DNA of 64,000 nucleotides from NCBI GenBank assembly GCA_017461665.1, contig JAFTXI010000013.1:1-64000 (forward strand). Reading direction: 5' to 3'. Each line of letters begins with the position of its first letter. Within the stretch, counting starts at the first letter, position 1. This stretch comes from Bacteroidales bacterium (GTDB taxonomy: Bacteria > Bacteroidota > Bacteroidia > Bacteroidales > F082). Made by a program: the position numbers and the translations under genes. The notes beneath the pieces are model-generated. The model searched no databases. It was given only the letters and a program-made list of their open reading frames with translations, and had not been told where the DNA came from. This document shows, in pieces, positions 50,790 to 59,800 of this stretch.

Positions 50790-52418
50790 ATGAATAACGC
50801 ATTATTTCAATTTGCAAAACCTGCCAACGAAGCTGTAAAAGAATACAGACCAGGCAGTCCTGAGCGTTTAGCTTTAGAGAAAGAACTTGAAAGACAATCG
50901 AAAGAAATTATAGAGATACCTATTATTATTGGTGGCAAGGAAGTTCATACCGGCGACATGGGCGAGGTCGTGATGCCACACAATCACAAGCACGTTGTTG
51001 CGAAATATCATAAAGTAGGCGAGAAGGAAGTCAACATGGCTATTGAAGCCGCTTTAGAAGCAAAGAAAGAATGGGAGAATACACCTTGGGTTGAACGCGC
51101 CTCCATCTTGGCACGCGTCGGACAACTCATCGCAACAAAATATCGTGCAAGAGTCAACGCTTCTTGTATGTTGGGTCAGAGCAAGAACGCTTTCCAGGCA
51201 GAGATAGACTCAGCTTGCGAAGCCATCGACTTCTTCCGTTTCAACAACTATTACGCAAGCAACTTATACGCAGAACAACCATCGTCGTCACCTGACCAAC
51301 TGAACAGAATAGAATATCGTCCTTTGGAAGGCTTCGTGATGGCTGTCACTCCGTTCAACTTCACATCTATCGCTTCCAACCTCAACATGACACCAGTCTT
51401 GATGGGTAACACAACTATCTGGAAGCCATCAACAACCGCATTACTGTCGAACTATCATCTCATGCAGATATTCATGGAAGCAGGTCTTCCGGCAGGTGTC
51501 ATCAACTTCTTACCCGGCAAAGGCTCACTCATCGGCAACGTCGCTTTGAGCAATCCTAATCTCGCTGGTATCCATTTCACGGGTTCGACAGCCACATTCC
51601 AAGGATTATGGAAAGGCGTAGGCGCCAACATAAGCAACTACAAATCATATCCGAGATTAGTTGGTGAGACCGGCGGTAAGGATTTCATCTTCGCACATAA
51701 CTCAGCCAATCCACGCGAGGTAGCAACAGCTATCGTACGCGGCGCCTTTGAATATCAAGGACAAAAATGTTCCGCAGCATCACGCGCCTATATACCTGCA
51801 TCTTTATGGAATGAAGTAAAACAACACGTAGGCGAAATGCTCAGCACTATCAAGATGGGCGACGTCAACGACTTCAGCAACTTCATCAACGCCGTCATCG
51901 ACGAAACTTCGTTCGACAACTGCAAAGGCTATATCGACAGAGCAAGGGTATCGTCGGAAGCAGAAGTCATCTTCGGTGGAAACTGCGACAAATCAGTGGG
52001 TTACTTTGTAGAACCTACAGTCATCATGACAACAAATCCAAGATACGAGTCGATGGAACAAGAAATTTTCGGACCTATCATAACCATCTTCGTATATGAC
52101 GATAAAGATTATGTAGAGACATTAGAACTCTGCGACTGCACCTCACCTTACGCATTGACGGGAGCCATCTTCTCATACGATTTGAAAGCTCTTAAGATAG
52201 CCGACGAGAAACTAAGATATTCAGCAGGCAACTTCTATATCAACGACAAACCGACGGGCGCCGTCGTTGGATGTCAGCCTTTCGGTGGTTCACGCGCTTC
52301 AGGAACCAACGACAAAGCAGGCGGATTATGGAACCTCATCCGCTGGACAAACCCACGTTCTATCAAAGAGACTTTCGTCCCTGCAACAGAATACGGCTAT
52401 CCATTTCTCGCAAAATAA
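50790..52418 (+). CDS. pruA: L-glutamate gamma-semialdehyde (1-pyrroline-5-carboxylate) dehydrogenase
   Basis: A 542-aa NAD-dependent aldehyde dehydrogenase that oxidises glutamate-semialdehyde to glutamate in proline and arginine catabolism. Catalytic Cys is in FEYQGQKCSAASRAY and the general-base Glu in RLVGETGGKDF. The cofactor loop HFTGSTATF and TPFNFTSIASNLN are present, and the C-terminal GTNDKAGGLWNLIRW is diagnostic of the type related to human ALDH4A1. No proline dehydrogenase is adjacent, so the semialdehyde may come from elsewhere. Confidence 0.93.
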   Translation: MNNALFQFAKPANEAVKEYRPGSPERLALEKELERQSKEIIEIPIIIGGKEVHTGDMGEVVMPHNHKHVVAKYHKVGEKEVNMAIEAALEAKKEWENTPWVERASILARVGQLIATKYRARVNASCMLGQSKNAFQAEIDSACEAIDFFRFNNYYASNLYAEQPSSSPDQLNRIEYRPLEGFVMAVTPFNFTSIASNLNMTPVLMGNTTIWKPSTTALLSNYHLMQIFMEAGLPAGVINFLPGKGSLIGNVALSNPNLAGIHFTGSTATFQGLWKGVGANISNYKSYPRLVGETGGKDFIFAHNSANPREVATAIVRGAFEYQGQKCSAASRAYIPASLWNEVKQHVGEMLSTIKMGDVNDFSNFINAVIDETSFDNCKGYIDRARVSSEAEVIFGGNCDKSVGYFVEPTVIMTTNPRYESMEQEIFGPIITIFVYDDKDYVETLELCDCTSPYALTGAIFSYDLKALKIADEKLRYSAGNFYINDKPTGAVVGCQPFGGSRASGTNDKAGGLWNLIRWTNPRSIKETFVPATEYGYPFLAK

Positions 52419-52441
52419 ATTTAAAGTCAATTGAATATCAA

Positions 52442-52468
52442 AGAGGCGTACAATTAAAGCACGCCTCT
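52442..52468. repeat. AGAGGCGT hairpin between pruA and the SGNH gene
   Basis: AGAGGCGT/ACGCCTCT 8-bp stem with an 11-base loop, similar to the hairpin at 15555. Possibly a weak terminator or a member of the hairpin family. Confidence 0.6.
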
Positions 52469-52493
52469 ACATATTATTATAAAACCATCTACA

Positions 52494-53585
52494 ATGAGAA
52501 GATATTTATTACTTGCTATCGCACTATTTCTATGCAAAATATCATTTTCACAAGAAGAAATCAACGTTTTGTTTCTTGGAAATAGTTACACCAGCGTCAA
52601 CAACCTTCCTCAAATAATCAGCGAACTTACAATAGGAACCGAGAAAATTGTCAAATACGAAGCGATATGTCCGGGAGGATGTACTTTCTTCCAGCATGTC
52701 GCAAATCCTACGGTACAAGCCAAGATACGCGAAGGCAAATGGGATTTCGTTGTTTTACAAGAACAGAGTCAATTACCGTCGATAGATTATTATCGTCATA
52801 ACTCTATGAGACCCAACTATCAGATTCTTCACGACACCATTATGCACTATAACCCTGATGCTAAAGTCGTCGGTTATATGACATGGGGACGCCAATATGG
52901 GGGACAGCAGTGCGTCAACTATGGCGAAGGATTATATTGTAGCGCCGATTTCGCCGATTTCAATCACATGCAAGACACCATGAGTGCGGCTTATTGCGAG
53001 AACGCATACGCCACCGATTCGTGGGTCGCACCAGTGGGTGACGCATGGAAAGAGGCATTCGCATTAGACTCCACCTTGATACTGCATAGCTTCGACGAGA
53101 GCCATCCTAATTATGAAGGTAGCTACTTGGCAGCTTGCGTGTTCTATTCTGTCTTCTTCAAAGAAAGTCCAATAAACGTCTATCACAACGAATCTATCAA
53201 CGATGAAAAAGCTCTCTTCCTTCAGACAGTGGCAAACGACGTAGTGTTCAATAATCTTGAAAAATGGAATATCGAAATAGAAACCATCATCGACACCACC
53301 GATATCGATACTACTTTCATCGACACAACTAACATCGTGACTCCAGTAAAAGTGAAAAATTATGAGATTATCAGCAATCCTAACGACAATAGTTTAATAA
53401 TTAAAAACAATGAAAAAAGCTCGATGACAATTAAAATTTTCGACATCAACGGTGCCATAATTTTTGAAAGAAGAAGTAAGGACGATGAAATTTTCAATCT
53501 TCCAAATTCAAAAGGAATCTTCATTATTCAACTTACAGACAACAGAAATCAAAATCATTTTATCGAGAAAATTATCAAGCAATAA
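52494..53585 (+). CDS. T9SS-secreted SGNH-type hydrolase (DUF4886-like)
   Basis: A 363-aa secreted protein with a signal peptide (about 1-19, ending SFSQ). The SGNH/GDSL fold is seen in LFLGNSYTSVNNLPQ (block I Ser), VVLQEQSQLP (block III-like Asn/Gln region) and SFDESHPNYEGSYLAA (catalytic Asp-x-x-His). An esterase or carbohydrate deacetylase role is likely; the substrate is unknown. After a Thr/Asp linker (DTTDIDTTFIDTT), a type A T9SS sorting domain starts around IISNPNDNSL. The gene stands alone with no sugar-utilisation genes beside it. Confidence 0.82.
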   Translation: MRRYLLLAIALFLCKISFSQEEINVLFLGNSYTSVNNLPQIISELTIGTEKIVKYEAICPGGCTFFQHVANPTVQAKIREGKWDFVVLQEQSQLPSIDYYRHNSMRPNYQILHDTIMHYNPDAKVVGYMTWGRQYGGQQCVNYGEGLYCSADFADFNHMQDTMSAAYCENAYATDSWVAPVGDAWKEAFALDSTLILHSFDESHPNYEGSYLAACVFYSVFFKESPINVYHNESINDEKALFLQTVANDVVFNNLEKWNIEIETIIDTTDIDTTFIDTTNIVTPVKVKNYEIISNPNDNSLIIKNNEKSSMTIKIFDINGAIIFERRSKDDEIFNLPNSKGIFIIQLTDNRNQNHFIEKIIKQ

Positions 53586-53620
53586 CATCGATTTGTTAAA
53601 AAAATACCATCTTTAGTTAA

Positions 53621-53679
53621 AAAAGTGTCATTTTTAGTTAAAAAAATCAATATTTTTCACCCCTAAAAATGGCACTTTT
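53621..53679 (+). repeat. Long 17-bp AT-rich inverted repeat upstream of fadD
   Basis: AAAAGTGTCATTTTTAG and CTAAAAATGGCACTTTT pair along 17 bp with one G-U, loop 25 bases. A direct repeat CATYTTTAGTTAAAAAA overlaps the left arm (about 53608-53645). There is no T-run after the stem. It is the only notable content of the 249-base gap; it may be a regulatory hairpin or an operator pair. Confidence 0.65.
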
Positions 53680-53834
53680 ACGTATTTAAAGTACTAAAAA
53701 CGCTGTTAAAAAGAGAGTTTTTCAAATTTCAGTCCCTATTTTTTTCTTTACGTAACATTTTCTTCCTTCTTCATGTAAATTTAAAACTCTTAACATTTTT
53801 TTATGTTCCTTTGCAGGAAAACTGATATAAAGAG

Positions 53835-55607
53835 ATGGAAGAAAAAAGATTGTTTGACATTCTGAAATTGTATGTCAGGAACTATCCTGAACAAAAGATT
53901 GCTTTAGCAAAAAGCGAAAACGGAGTCTGGAGGCATTTCAGCATACAAGAATATGTTGAGATGACGAATTATTTAAGTTATGCTTTTATTGAATTAGGTA
54001 TTGAAAAAAACGATAAGGTTGCTATAATATGTAGCAATCGTCCAGAATGGAATATGCTCGACATGGCTATCATGCAAGTTGGAGCCGTCAGCGTGCCTAT
54101 CTACCCAACCATCAGCAAAGAAGACTATCGTTACATCTTAAACGACTGCAGTATAAAATTAATAGTCTTGGAAGGTCAAGGCGTATTGCAAAAGATTGAA
54201 AGCGTAAAAGACGAATGTCCTAATATAAGGTCTATTTACACAATTTCAACAAAAAGCAGCCACCCTACTTTCGAGCAGCTGCTTGAGATTGGCAAAAACC
54301 ATATAAACCAGGAGGAACTACAAAGACGTGAAAATAGCATCAATGAAAAAGATTGCGCTACAATAATCTACACTTCTGGAACCACAGGTAATCCTAAAGG
54401 CGTGATGCTTTCACACTATAACATAATGAGTCAGATTCACAATCTGAAGCATATACCGTCTTCATGGTCGAAAAAGGCTTTCAGCTTCCTTCCAATCTGT
54501 CATGCCTACGAGAGAATGTTGGTTTTCCTATATCAATATCTCGGAATGTCAATCTATTATGCCGAGAGTCTCGCCACCATAGCTTCCGATTTAAAAGTAA
54601 TTAAGCCAAGTATGATGAGTGCTGTTCCTCGTCTCTTGGAGAAGATTTATCTCAAAGTCAGACAGACGGGAGCAAACAACAAAGGTATCAAGAAAGCTAT
54701 CTTCTTCTGGGCTTTAAACTTAGCCGAGAGATATAGAATCGATCCTTGTAACCGCACTTGGTTATACAACCAAAAACTTAAGATAGCAGACGTTTTAGTT
54801 TATAAGAAGATACGTCAGAATCTTGGAGCAGAGAAGTTCGACATCGTCGTTTCGGGCGCTGCTAGTCTTCAATCTAATATAGCTTCATTTTTCTCTGCCA
54901 TAAAAATGCCTGTCTATGAAGGTTATGGAATGACAGAATGTTCGCCCGTTATCGCGGTCTCATGCAACGAGCCTCACGGTCGTGAAGTCGGGACAGTAGG
55001 ATTTGCCTTAGGCGGCGTTGAAGTAAGACTGACAGAGGAACAAGAGATCATTTGCCGCGGACATAATGTGATGATGGGTTATTACAATCAACCTGAGCTT
55101 ACGAAGGAAGTCATCGATGAAGATGGTTGGCTTCATACCGGCGACCTCGGCGAGATTAATGAATACGGACAAGTTAGAATCACTGGAAGATTGAAGAATC
55201 TGTTCAAGACTTCATTGGGAAAATATATCAATCCAGACGTGATTGAAAACAAATTCGCAGAATCAGGATTCATCGAGAACATCGTCGTCGTTGGAGAGAA
55301 CCAGAAACACGCCGGCGCTATCATCATCCCCGATTTCGCTTTCTTAAAGCAATGGTGTCAGAAACATGAGATACCATTCAGCACTCCTCAGGAAATGATT
55401 GAGAACAAAGACGTCAAGAGACGTTATGCTGAAGAAATCAAGAAGATAAATCAAAACTTCGGCGACACAGAAAAGATTAAAAGCCATGTTCTGATAGCCG
55501 ACGAATGGAGTGTCAACAACGGAATCTTGACTCCTACATTAAAAGTAAAGAGAAAAATTGTTAAAGAAAGATATAAAGACCTAATTGAAAAAATGTATAA
55601 AGATTAA
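53835..55607 (+). CDS. fadD: Long-chain fatty-acid CoA ligase (AMP-forming)
   Basis: A 590-aa acyl-CoA synthetase of the ANL superfamily that activates fatty acids with ATP and CoA. Motifs: P-loop TIIYTSGTTGNPKGVMLSH, gate region YGMTECSP, LHTGDLGEINEYGQVRITGR with the hinge Asp, and the C-terminal catalytic Lys region (LKVKRKIV). The length and N-terminus fit bacterial long-chain enzymes. Its stop codon overlaps that of the convergent OmpA gene by three bases. Confidence 0.9.
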   Translation: MEEKRLFDILKLYVRNYPEQKIALAKSENGVWRHFSIQEYVEMTNYLSYAFIELGIEKNDKVAIICSNRPEWNMLDMAIMQVGAVSVPIYPTISKEDYRYILNDCSIKLIVLEGQGVLQKIESVKDECPNIRSIYTISTKSSHPTFEQLLEIGKNHINQEELQRRENSINEKDCATIIYTSGTTGNPKGVMLSHYNIMSQIHNLKHIPSSWSKKAFSFLPICHAYERMLVFLYQYLGMSIYYAESLATIASDLKVIKPSMMSAVPRLLEKIYLKVRQTGANNKGIKKAIFFWALNLAERYRIDPCNRTWLYNQKLKIADVLVYKKIRQNLGAEKFDIVVSGAASLQSNIASFFSAIKMPVYEGYGMTECSPVIAVSCNEPHGREVGTVGFALGGVEVRLTEEQEIICRGHNVMMGYYNQPELTKEVIDEDGWLHTGDLGEINEYGQVRITGRLKNLFKTSLGKYINPDVIENKFAESGFIENIVVVGENQKHAGAIIIPDFAFLKQWCQKHEIPFSTPQEMIENKDVKRRYAEEIKKINQNFGDTEKIKSHVLIADEWSVNNGILTPTLKVKRKIVKERYKDLIEKMYKD

Positions 55608-57322
55608 AATTCTTTAACAAAAGTCATAGAGACTCTTCTGTTAAGAGCTCTTAGTTCATCATCAAAGTTATTAGGAAGCAAAGGCTGTGAAGATCCGCAG
55701 CCTTTTGTCTTTATTCGCTCCGACGATATACCTTTGTTAATTAATGCATGTTTTACACTTTCAGCTCTTCTCTCCGACAATCGCTGATTATATTCTTCCT
55801 CGCCCGTATCATCGGTATGCCCAGAGAGTTCTATCTTCATATCATGATGAGTCTTTAAGAATGTCGAGAGAATCTCCAAACCTTCGTCTGATTCAGGTTT
55901 AAGTTCAGAACTGTCAAACTCAAAGTAAATATTTTTTAAGGAGATACTTGTTCCCTTCTTCATAGCATCAGCATATAATTCCTCTATAGAAGGTATTTCT
56001 ATCTCAACCACTTGAGGTTTAAACTTATCGTCCAATTCGAATTCATAAATATCGTAACCGCCAAAGCCATCTGTTCTATCAGCTGAGATGAATGCTTTTG
56101 CTGCGTCATTAGACACGACGAGATTTATTTCATCACCGGCGGTATTTATCGGATACCCAATATTCTCAGGATTCGTCCATTCGTTATCGTAATTTTTACG
56201 TGTGACAAACAAGTCGTAGCCTCCCATCCCCTGATGTCCGTCGGAAGAGAAGTACAGAGTCTTTCCATCATGATGTATGAAAGGAGCCATCTCGTTACCA
56301 TCAGAATTGATATTGGAGTTCAGACGCATTGGCGAGTCCCAGCTGCCGTCGTCATTTCTTTTAGAGACAAAAATATCCGACATTCCTTTTTTAGAATCGC
56401 GTCTTACGAAATACAACTCTCTACCATCGCGACTGACGCATGGCTGCGACTCCCAGTTAGAAGTATTTATCGATTTGATATTTGTCGCCTCACTCCATCG
56501 TCCATCACGCAACTCGGAATAATAAATATCGCAACTTCCAAGACCTTCTTCCCTACCGCAAGCCGAGAAATAAATAACGTCGCCATCTGAGTTCAGGTTG
56601 GCAGCTCCAATATCGTCATACAAATCACCTTCTTCAAACAAAAAAACGGGTATGGTAAATATTGAATCTATCATTTCTGTCACAAAAATATTTTCCTTTA
56701 AATAAAAATCTTCTCTTCCCGAATTATATCGCTTTGTAAAAATCAATTTAGATTTATTAACATAATATTGATTAACATATTCGTCGTCTGAAGTATTGAC
56801 GACATTTCCGATATTTCGGGGATTATATTCTACAGGATTTTCAAATAATGTATTTCTGAACGAAGCAAGTTGCAGATATTTTTCGGCATATTCTCTCGTC
56901 GATTCTTTCTGTTTTTCCAGAGAAAGGAACCAATTCAACAACTCTATGGAGTTATCATATTTAAAATCATCCATATAAAGTTTCGACAATGATATTGCCG
57001 CGCGAGGAAATGCCATCGAATCGGTCTTGAAAAGAAGTTCGTATGTTTCTATCGCTTCACTATTATTTTTCATCTCAAGCATCAGTTCCGCCTTAAGCAA
57101 GATTGCATCGATGAAAGAAGAGTCGCTGCCAATTGCGTCATTTACGTACGAAAGGCTCTTTTCATAATTTTTATTAAGAAAGTTATCTTTAGCTTTTCGA
57201 AAATATTTTACAGCTTTCTTTGAAGAGGAATTATAGTCTTGAGTGTAAGAGAGATTCGACGATGCAATTAGAAATATCGTCATCAAAAGAGGTTTCAATA
57301 TTTTGGCAAGAGACCGATTCAT
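55604..57322 (-). CDS. TPR-PD40-OmpA outer-membrane protein
   Basis: A 572-aa envelope protein with a signal peptide (about 1-28, ending SNLSYTQ) and no lipobox Cys. TPR repeats (about 30-150), a WD40-like PD40 propeller (about 210-430, repeated GRELYFVRRDSKKGMSDIFV-type blades) and a C-terminal OmpA peptidoglycan-binding domain (about 460-572; IYFEFDSSELKPES, LSGHTDDTGEEEYNQRLSERRA). The layout resembles T9SS PorE but lacks the lipoprotein anchor and the carboxypeptidase-regulatory domain. A structural or T9SS-associated role is inferred. The ATG at 57322 is preferred over a TTG at 57340. Confidence 0.87.
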   Translation of the reverse strand: MNRSLAKILKPLLMTIFLIASSNLSYTQDYNSSSKKAVKYFRKAKDNFLNKNYEKSLSYVNDAIGSDSSFIDAILLKAELMLEMKNNSEAIETYELLFKTDSMAFPRAAISLSKLYMDDFKYDNSIELLNWFLSLEKQKESTREYAEKYLQLASFRNTLFENPVEYNPRNIGNVVNTSDDEYVNQYYVNKSKLIFTKRYNSGREDFYLKENIFVTEMIDSIFTIPVFLFEEGDLYDDIGAANLNSDGDVIYFSACGREEGLGSCDIYYSELRDGRWSEATNIKSINTSNWESQPCVSRDGRELYFVRRDSKKGMSDIFVSKRNDDGSWDSPMRLNSNINSDGNEMAPFIHHDGKTLYFSSDGHQGMGGYDLFVTRKNYDNEWTNPENIGYPINTAGDEINLVVSNDAAKAFISADRTDGFGGYDIYEFELDDKFKPQVVEIEIPSIEELYADAMKKGTSISLKNIYFEFDSSELKPESDEGLEILSTFLKTHHDMKIELSGHTDDTGEEEYNQRLSERRAESVKHALINKGISSERIKTKGCGSSQPLLPNNFDDELRALNRRVSMTFVKEF

Positions 57323-57335
57323 ATTCCTATTAACA

Positions 57336-57372
57336 AACAATGAAGACTTAAAAAAATAAAATCTTCATTGTT
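57336..57372 (-). terminator. Hairpin after folD, probable terminator
   Basis: AACAATGAAGA and TCTTCATTGTT, perfect 11-bp stem with a T-rich 15-base loop, lying between the folD stop and the OmpA-protein gene start on the minus strand. The T-run lies in the loop and not after the stem. Confidence 0.5.
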
Positions 57373-57396
57373 AAAATATTGTTATCTATTTGTTTC

Positions 57397-58272
57397 TTAT
57401 CTATTTTTCTTTGCTGCCAGCAAGGTGTTATGGAGCAGAGACACTATTGTCATTGGACCTACGCCGCCTGGGACAGGAGTTATCTTTGAAACTTTCTTAT
57501 AGACCTCTTTATAGTCGACGTCGCCAACTATGTGATAACCTTTTTCTGAATCGTCTTTGATACGGTGGATACCGACGTCTATAACGACAGCACCTTCTTT
57601 CACCATATCGGCTTTAATATGTTCAGGTTGACCCATTGCCACGATAAGGATGTCAGCTTGGCGTGTAAATTCACCCAAGTTTTCAGTCTTGCTATGGCAC
57701 ATTGTCACTGTTGCATCGATGCCTTTTCTCGAAAGCATAACACTGACTGGAGTTCCGACGATATTGGAGCGACCAACCACCACGATGTGTTTACCGGCGA
57801 TTTCAACATTGCTGCGTTTGAGAAGCTCCATGATACCGTAAGGTGTTGCCGGGAGGAAGCAAGGCTCACCGAGTTGCATCAAGCCTATGTTGCTCAATGT
57901 AAAACCATCGACATCTTTATTGGAATTGATTGACTGGATGACTTTAGTTTCATTGATATGTTTTGGCATTGGAAGTTGTACGATAAATCCGTCTATCTCA
58001 GGATCGTTGTTGAGGAAGTTGATAGTATTGAGTACTTCTTCTTCAGAAGCCTTTTCGCTCAATCTATACACAGAAGAAATCATGCCGACGCAGTGACAAG
58101 CTTTTTCTTTAGATGCGACGTATGTGAGGCTTGCGCCGTCTTCTCCGACGAGAACAGCTGCGAGATGAGGAGCATCCTGACCGTGATCGATCATATCAGC
58201 TACTTTAGCAGCAATTTCTTTTTTTATTGTCTCGGCAATAAGTTTACCATCAATAATTTTGTTATCAGTCAT
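57397..58272 (-). CDS. folD: Methylenetetrahydrofolate dehydrogenase / methenyltetrahydrofolate cyclohydrolase
   Basis: A 291-aa bifunctional enzyme interconverting 5,10-methylene-, 5,10-methenyl- and 10-formyl-THF with NADP. Signature stretches: YVASKEKACHCVG with the catalytic Lys, FIVQLPMPKHI, DVDGFTLSNIG, VVGRSNIVGTPVS and TPVPGGVGPMTI. Normal length. It follows ffh by 12 bases, so it forms an operon with it. It would accept the methenyl-THF made by FtcD. Confidence 0.95.
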   Translation of the reverse strand: MTDNKIIDGKLIAETIKKEIAAKVADMIDHGQDAPHLAAVLVGEDGASLTYVASKEKACHCVGMISSVYRLSEKASEEEVLNTINFLNNDPEIDGFIVQLPMPKHINETKVIQSINSNKDVDGFTLSNIGLMQLGEPCFLPATPYGIMELLKRSNVEIAGKHIVVVGRSNIVGTPVSVMLSRKGIDATVTMCHSKTENLGEFTRQADILIVAMGQPEHIKADMVKEGAVVIDVGIHRIKDDSEKGYHIVGDVDYKEVYKKVSKITPVPGGVGPMTIVSLLHNTLLAAKKNR

Positions 58273-58284
58273 AATATCAGGATT

Positions 58285-59619
58285 TTATTTTCTATTCTTC
58301 ATTTGCGACATCATCTGCATCATTTTCTTTGCTCCGCCAGATGTCATCATCTTCATCATCTTTGAAGTCTCTTCAAATTGTTTTATGAGTCTATTGACTT
58401 CTACGATATTTGTACCGCTACCCATGGCTATTCTTCTACGACGGCTGCCGTTCAATATTTTAGGATTTTCGCGTTCGGCAGGTGTCATTGAGCCTATGAT
58501 AGCTTCGATGCTCTTGAATGCATCTTCATCGATGTCTTCATCGCTTATCTTACTCATACCTGGTATCATCGCAGCGAGGTCTTTGAGGTTACCCATGCGT
58601 TTGATTTGTTGTATCTGTTTAAGGAAGTCGTTGAAGTTAAATTCGTTTCTTGCGAGTTTTCTCTTAAGCTTAGCAGCTTCTTCGGCGTCGAATTGTTCTT
58701 GGGCTCTTTCCACGAGGGTCACGATGTCACCCATGCCGAGGATACGGTCTGCCATACGTTTAGGATAGAAAATGTCTAATGCATCCATCTTCTCACCGAG
58801 ACCAACGAATTTGATTGGCTTATCGACAACGCTACGAATTGTTAATGCTGCACCACCGCGAGTGTCACCATCTAACTTCGTAAGGACGACACCGTCAAAA
58901 TCCAAACGGTCGTTGAATGCCTTAGCTGTGTTCACAGCGTCCTGACCCGTCATAGAGTCAACGACGAACAAGGTCTCATGCGGATTGACTTTTGCCTTGA
59001 TAGCTGCAATCTCATCCATCATCTGCTCATCGACAGCAAGACGACCTGCAGTGTCTATGATAACGACATTCTTGTTATGGTCTTTTGCATATTGAATGGC
59101 GTTCTCTGCAATCTGTACCGGATTCTTGTTTTCTATCTCAGAATAGACTTCAACACCGACTTGTTCACCCAAGACCTTGAGCTGGTCGATAGCAGCAGGA
59201 CGATAAACGTCACCAGCGACGAGCAATACGCTCTTACTTCTCTTACTCTTCAAGAAGTTGGCAAGCTTCGCTGAGAACGTAGTCTTACCTGAACCTTGAA
59301 GACCTGCAATCAAAACAATAGCCGGATTCGCCTTGATGTTTATCTCTGTATGTTCTCCTCCCATCAACTCGGCGAGTTCATCATGAACTATCTTAACCAT
59401 GAGCTGACCCGGAGATACCGATGTCAATATCTTTTGTCCTAATGCTTTTTCCTTGATAGTGTTGGTTACGTCTTTGGCTATCTTATAACTAACGTCGGCA
59501 TCCAAAAGAGCCTTACGAACTTCTTTCAAAGTCTCTGCTACGTTAATCTCTGTAATCTGTCCTTGACCTTTTAATATCTTGAACGATCGTTCAAGTTTCT
59601 CACTTAATCCTTCAAACAT
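58285..59619 (-). CDS. ffh: Signal recognition particle protein Ffh
   Basis: A 444-aa SRP54 homologue that binds signal sequences and SRP RNA. The NG GTPase domain has GLQGSGKTTFSAKLA, DTAGRLAVDEQMMDEI and LTKLDGDTRGGAAL. The methionine-rich M domain (about 300-444) includes the RNA-binding segment NGSRRRRIAMGSGTNI and ends KMMQMMSQMKNRK. Promoter at 59640. First gene of ffh-folD. Confidence 0.96.
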   Translation of the reverse strand: MFEGLSEKLERSFKILKGQGQITEINVAETLKEVRKALLDADVSYKIAKDVTNTIKEKALGQKILTSVSPGQLMVKIVHDELAELMGGEHTEINIKANPAIVLIAGLQGSGKTTFSAKLANFLKSKRSKSVLLVAGDVYRPAAIDQLKVLGEQVGVEVYSEIENKNPVQIAENAIQYAKDHNKNVVIIDTAGRLAVDEQMMDEIAAIKAKVNPHETLFVVDSMTGQDAVNTAKAFNDRLDFDGVVLTKLDGDTRGGAALTIRSVVDKPIKFVGLGEKMDALDIFYPKRMADRILGMGDIVTLVERAQEQFDAEEAAKLKRKLARNEFNFNDFLKQIQQIKRMGNLKDLAAMIPGMSKISDEDIDEDAFKSIEAIIGSMTPAERENPKILNGSRRRRIAMGSGTNIVEVNRLIKQFEETSKMMKMMTSGGAKKMMQMMSQMKNRK

Positions 59620-59639
59620 ATTCTCTTATATTTTGAGCG

Positions 59640-59647
59640 CAAAGATA
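59640..59647 (-). promoter_or_regulatory. -7 promoter element of ffh-folD
   Basis: TATCTTTG on the minus strand, 20 bases before the ATG, in the CGCAAAGATA context (plus-strand reading). Confidence 0.6.
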
Positions 59648-59679
59648 ACTATTTTTTACTTAATCTACAATACTAAAAA

Positions 59680-59800
59680 CTCAGAATCTCAAAATCTCAG
59701 AATCTTTTAAAAATCGAGTTTTGGAGTTATGGAGTTTTGAAGTTATGGAGTTTTGAAGTTATGAAGTTAGGAAGTTCTAAAATTTTAAAGTTTTAAAATC
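59680..59800. repeat. Octamer repeat block of about 14 units
   Basis: 8-mers CTCAGAAT, CTCAAAAT, then GGAGTTAT, GGAGTTTT, GAAGTTAT, GAAGTTCT, AAAGTTTT types. It ends exactly at the TGA of the sulfatase-fold gene (59799-59801). Confidence 0.85.

Noticed and set aside
55604..57322. T9SS component PorE
   Set aside because: The domain order is similar, but the signal peptide lacks a lipobox Cys and no carboxypeptidase-regulatory domain is seen, so the name is not assigned.
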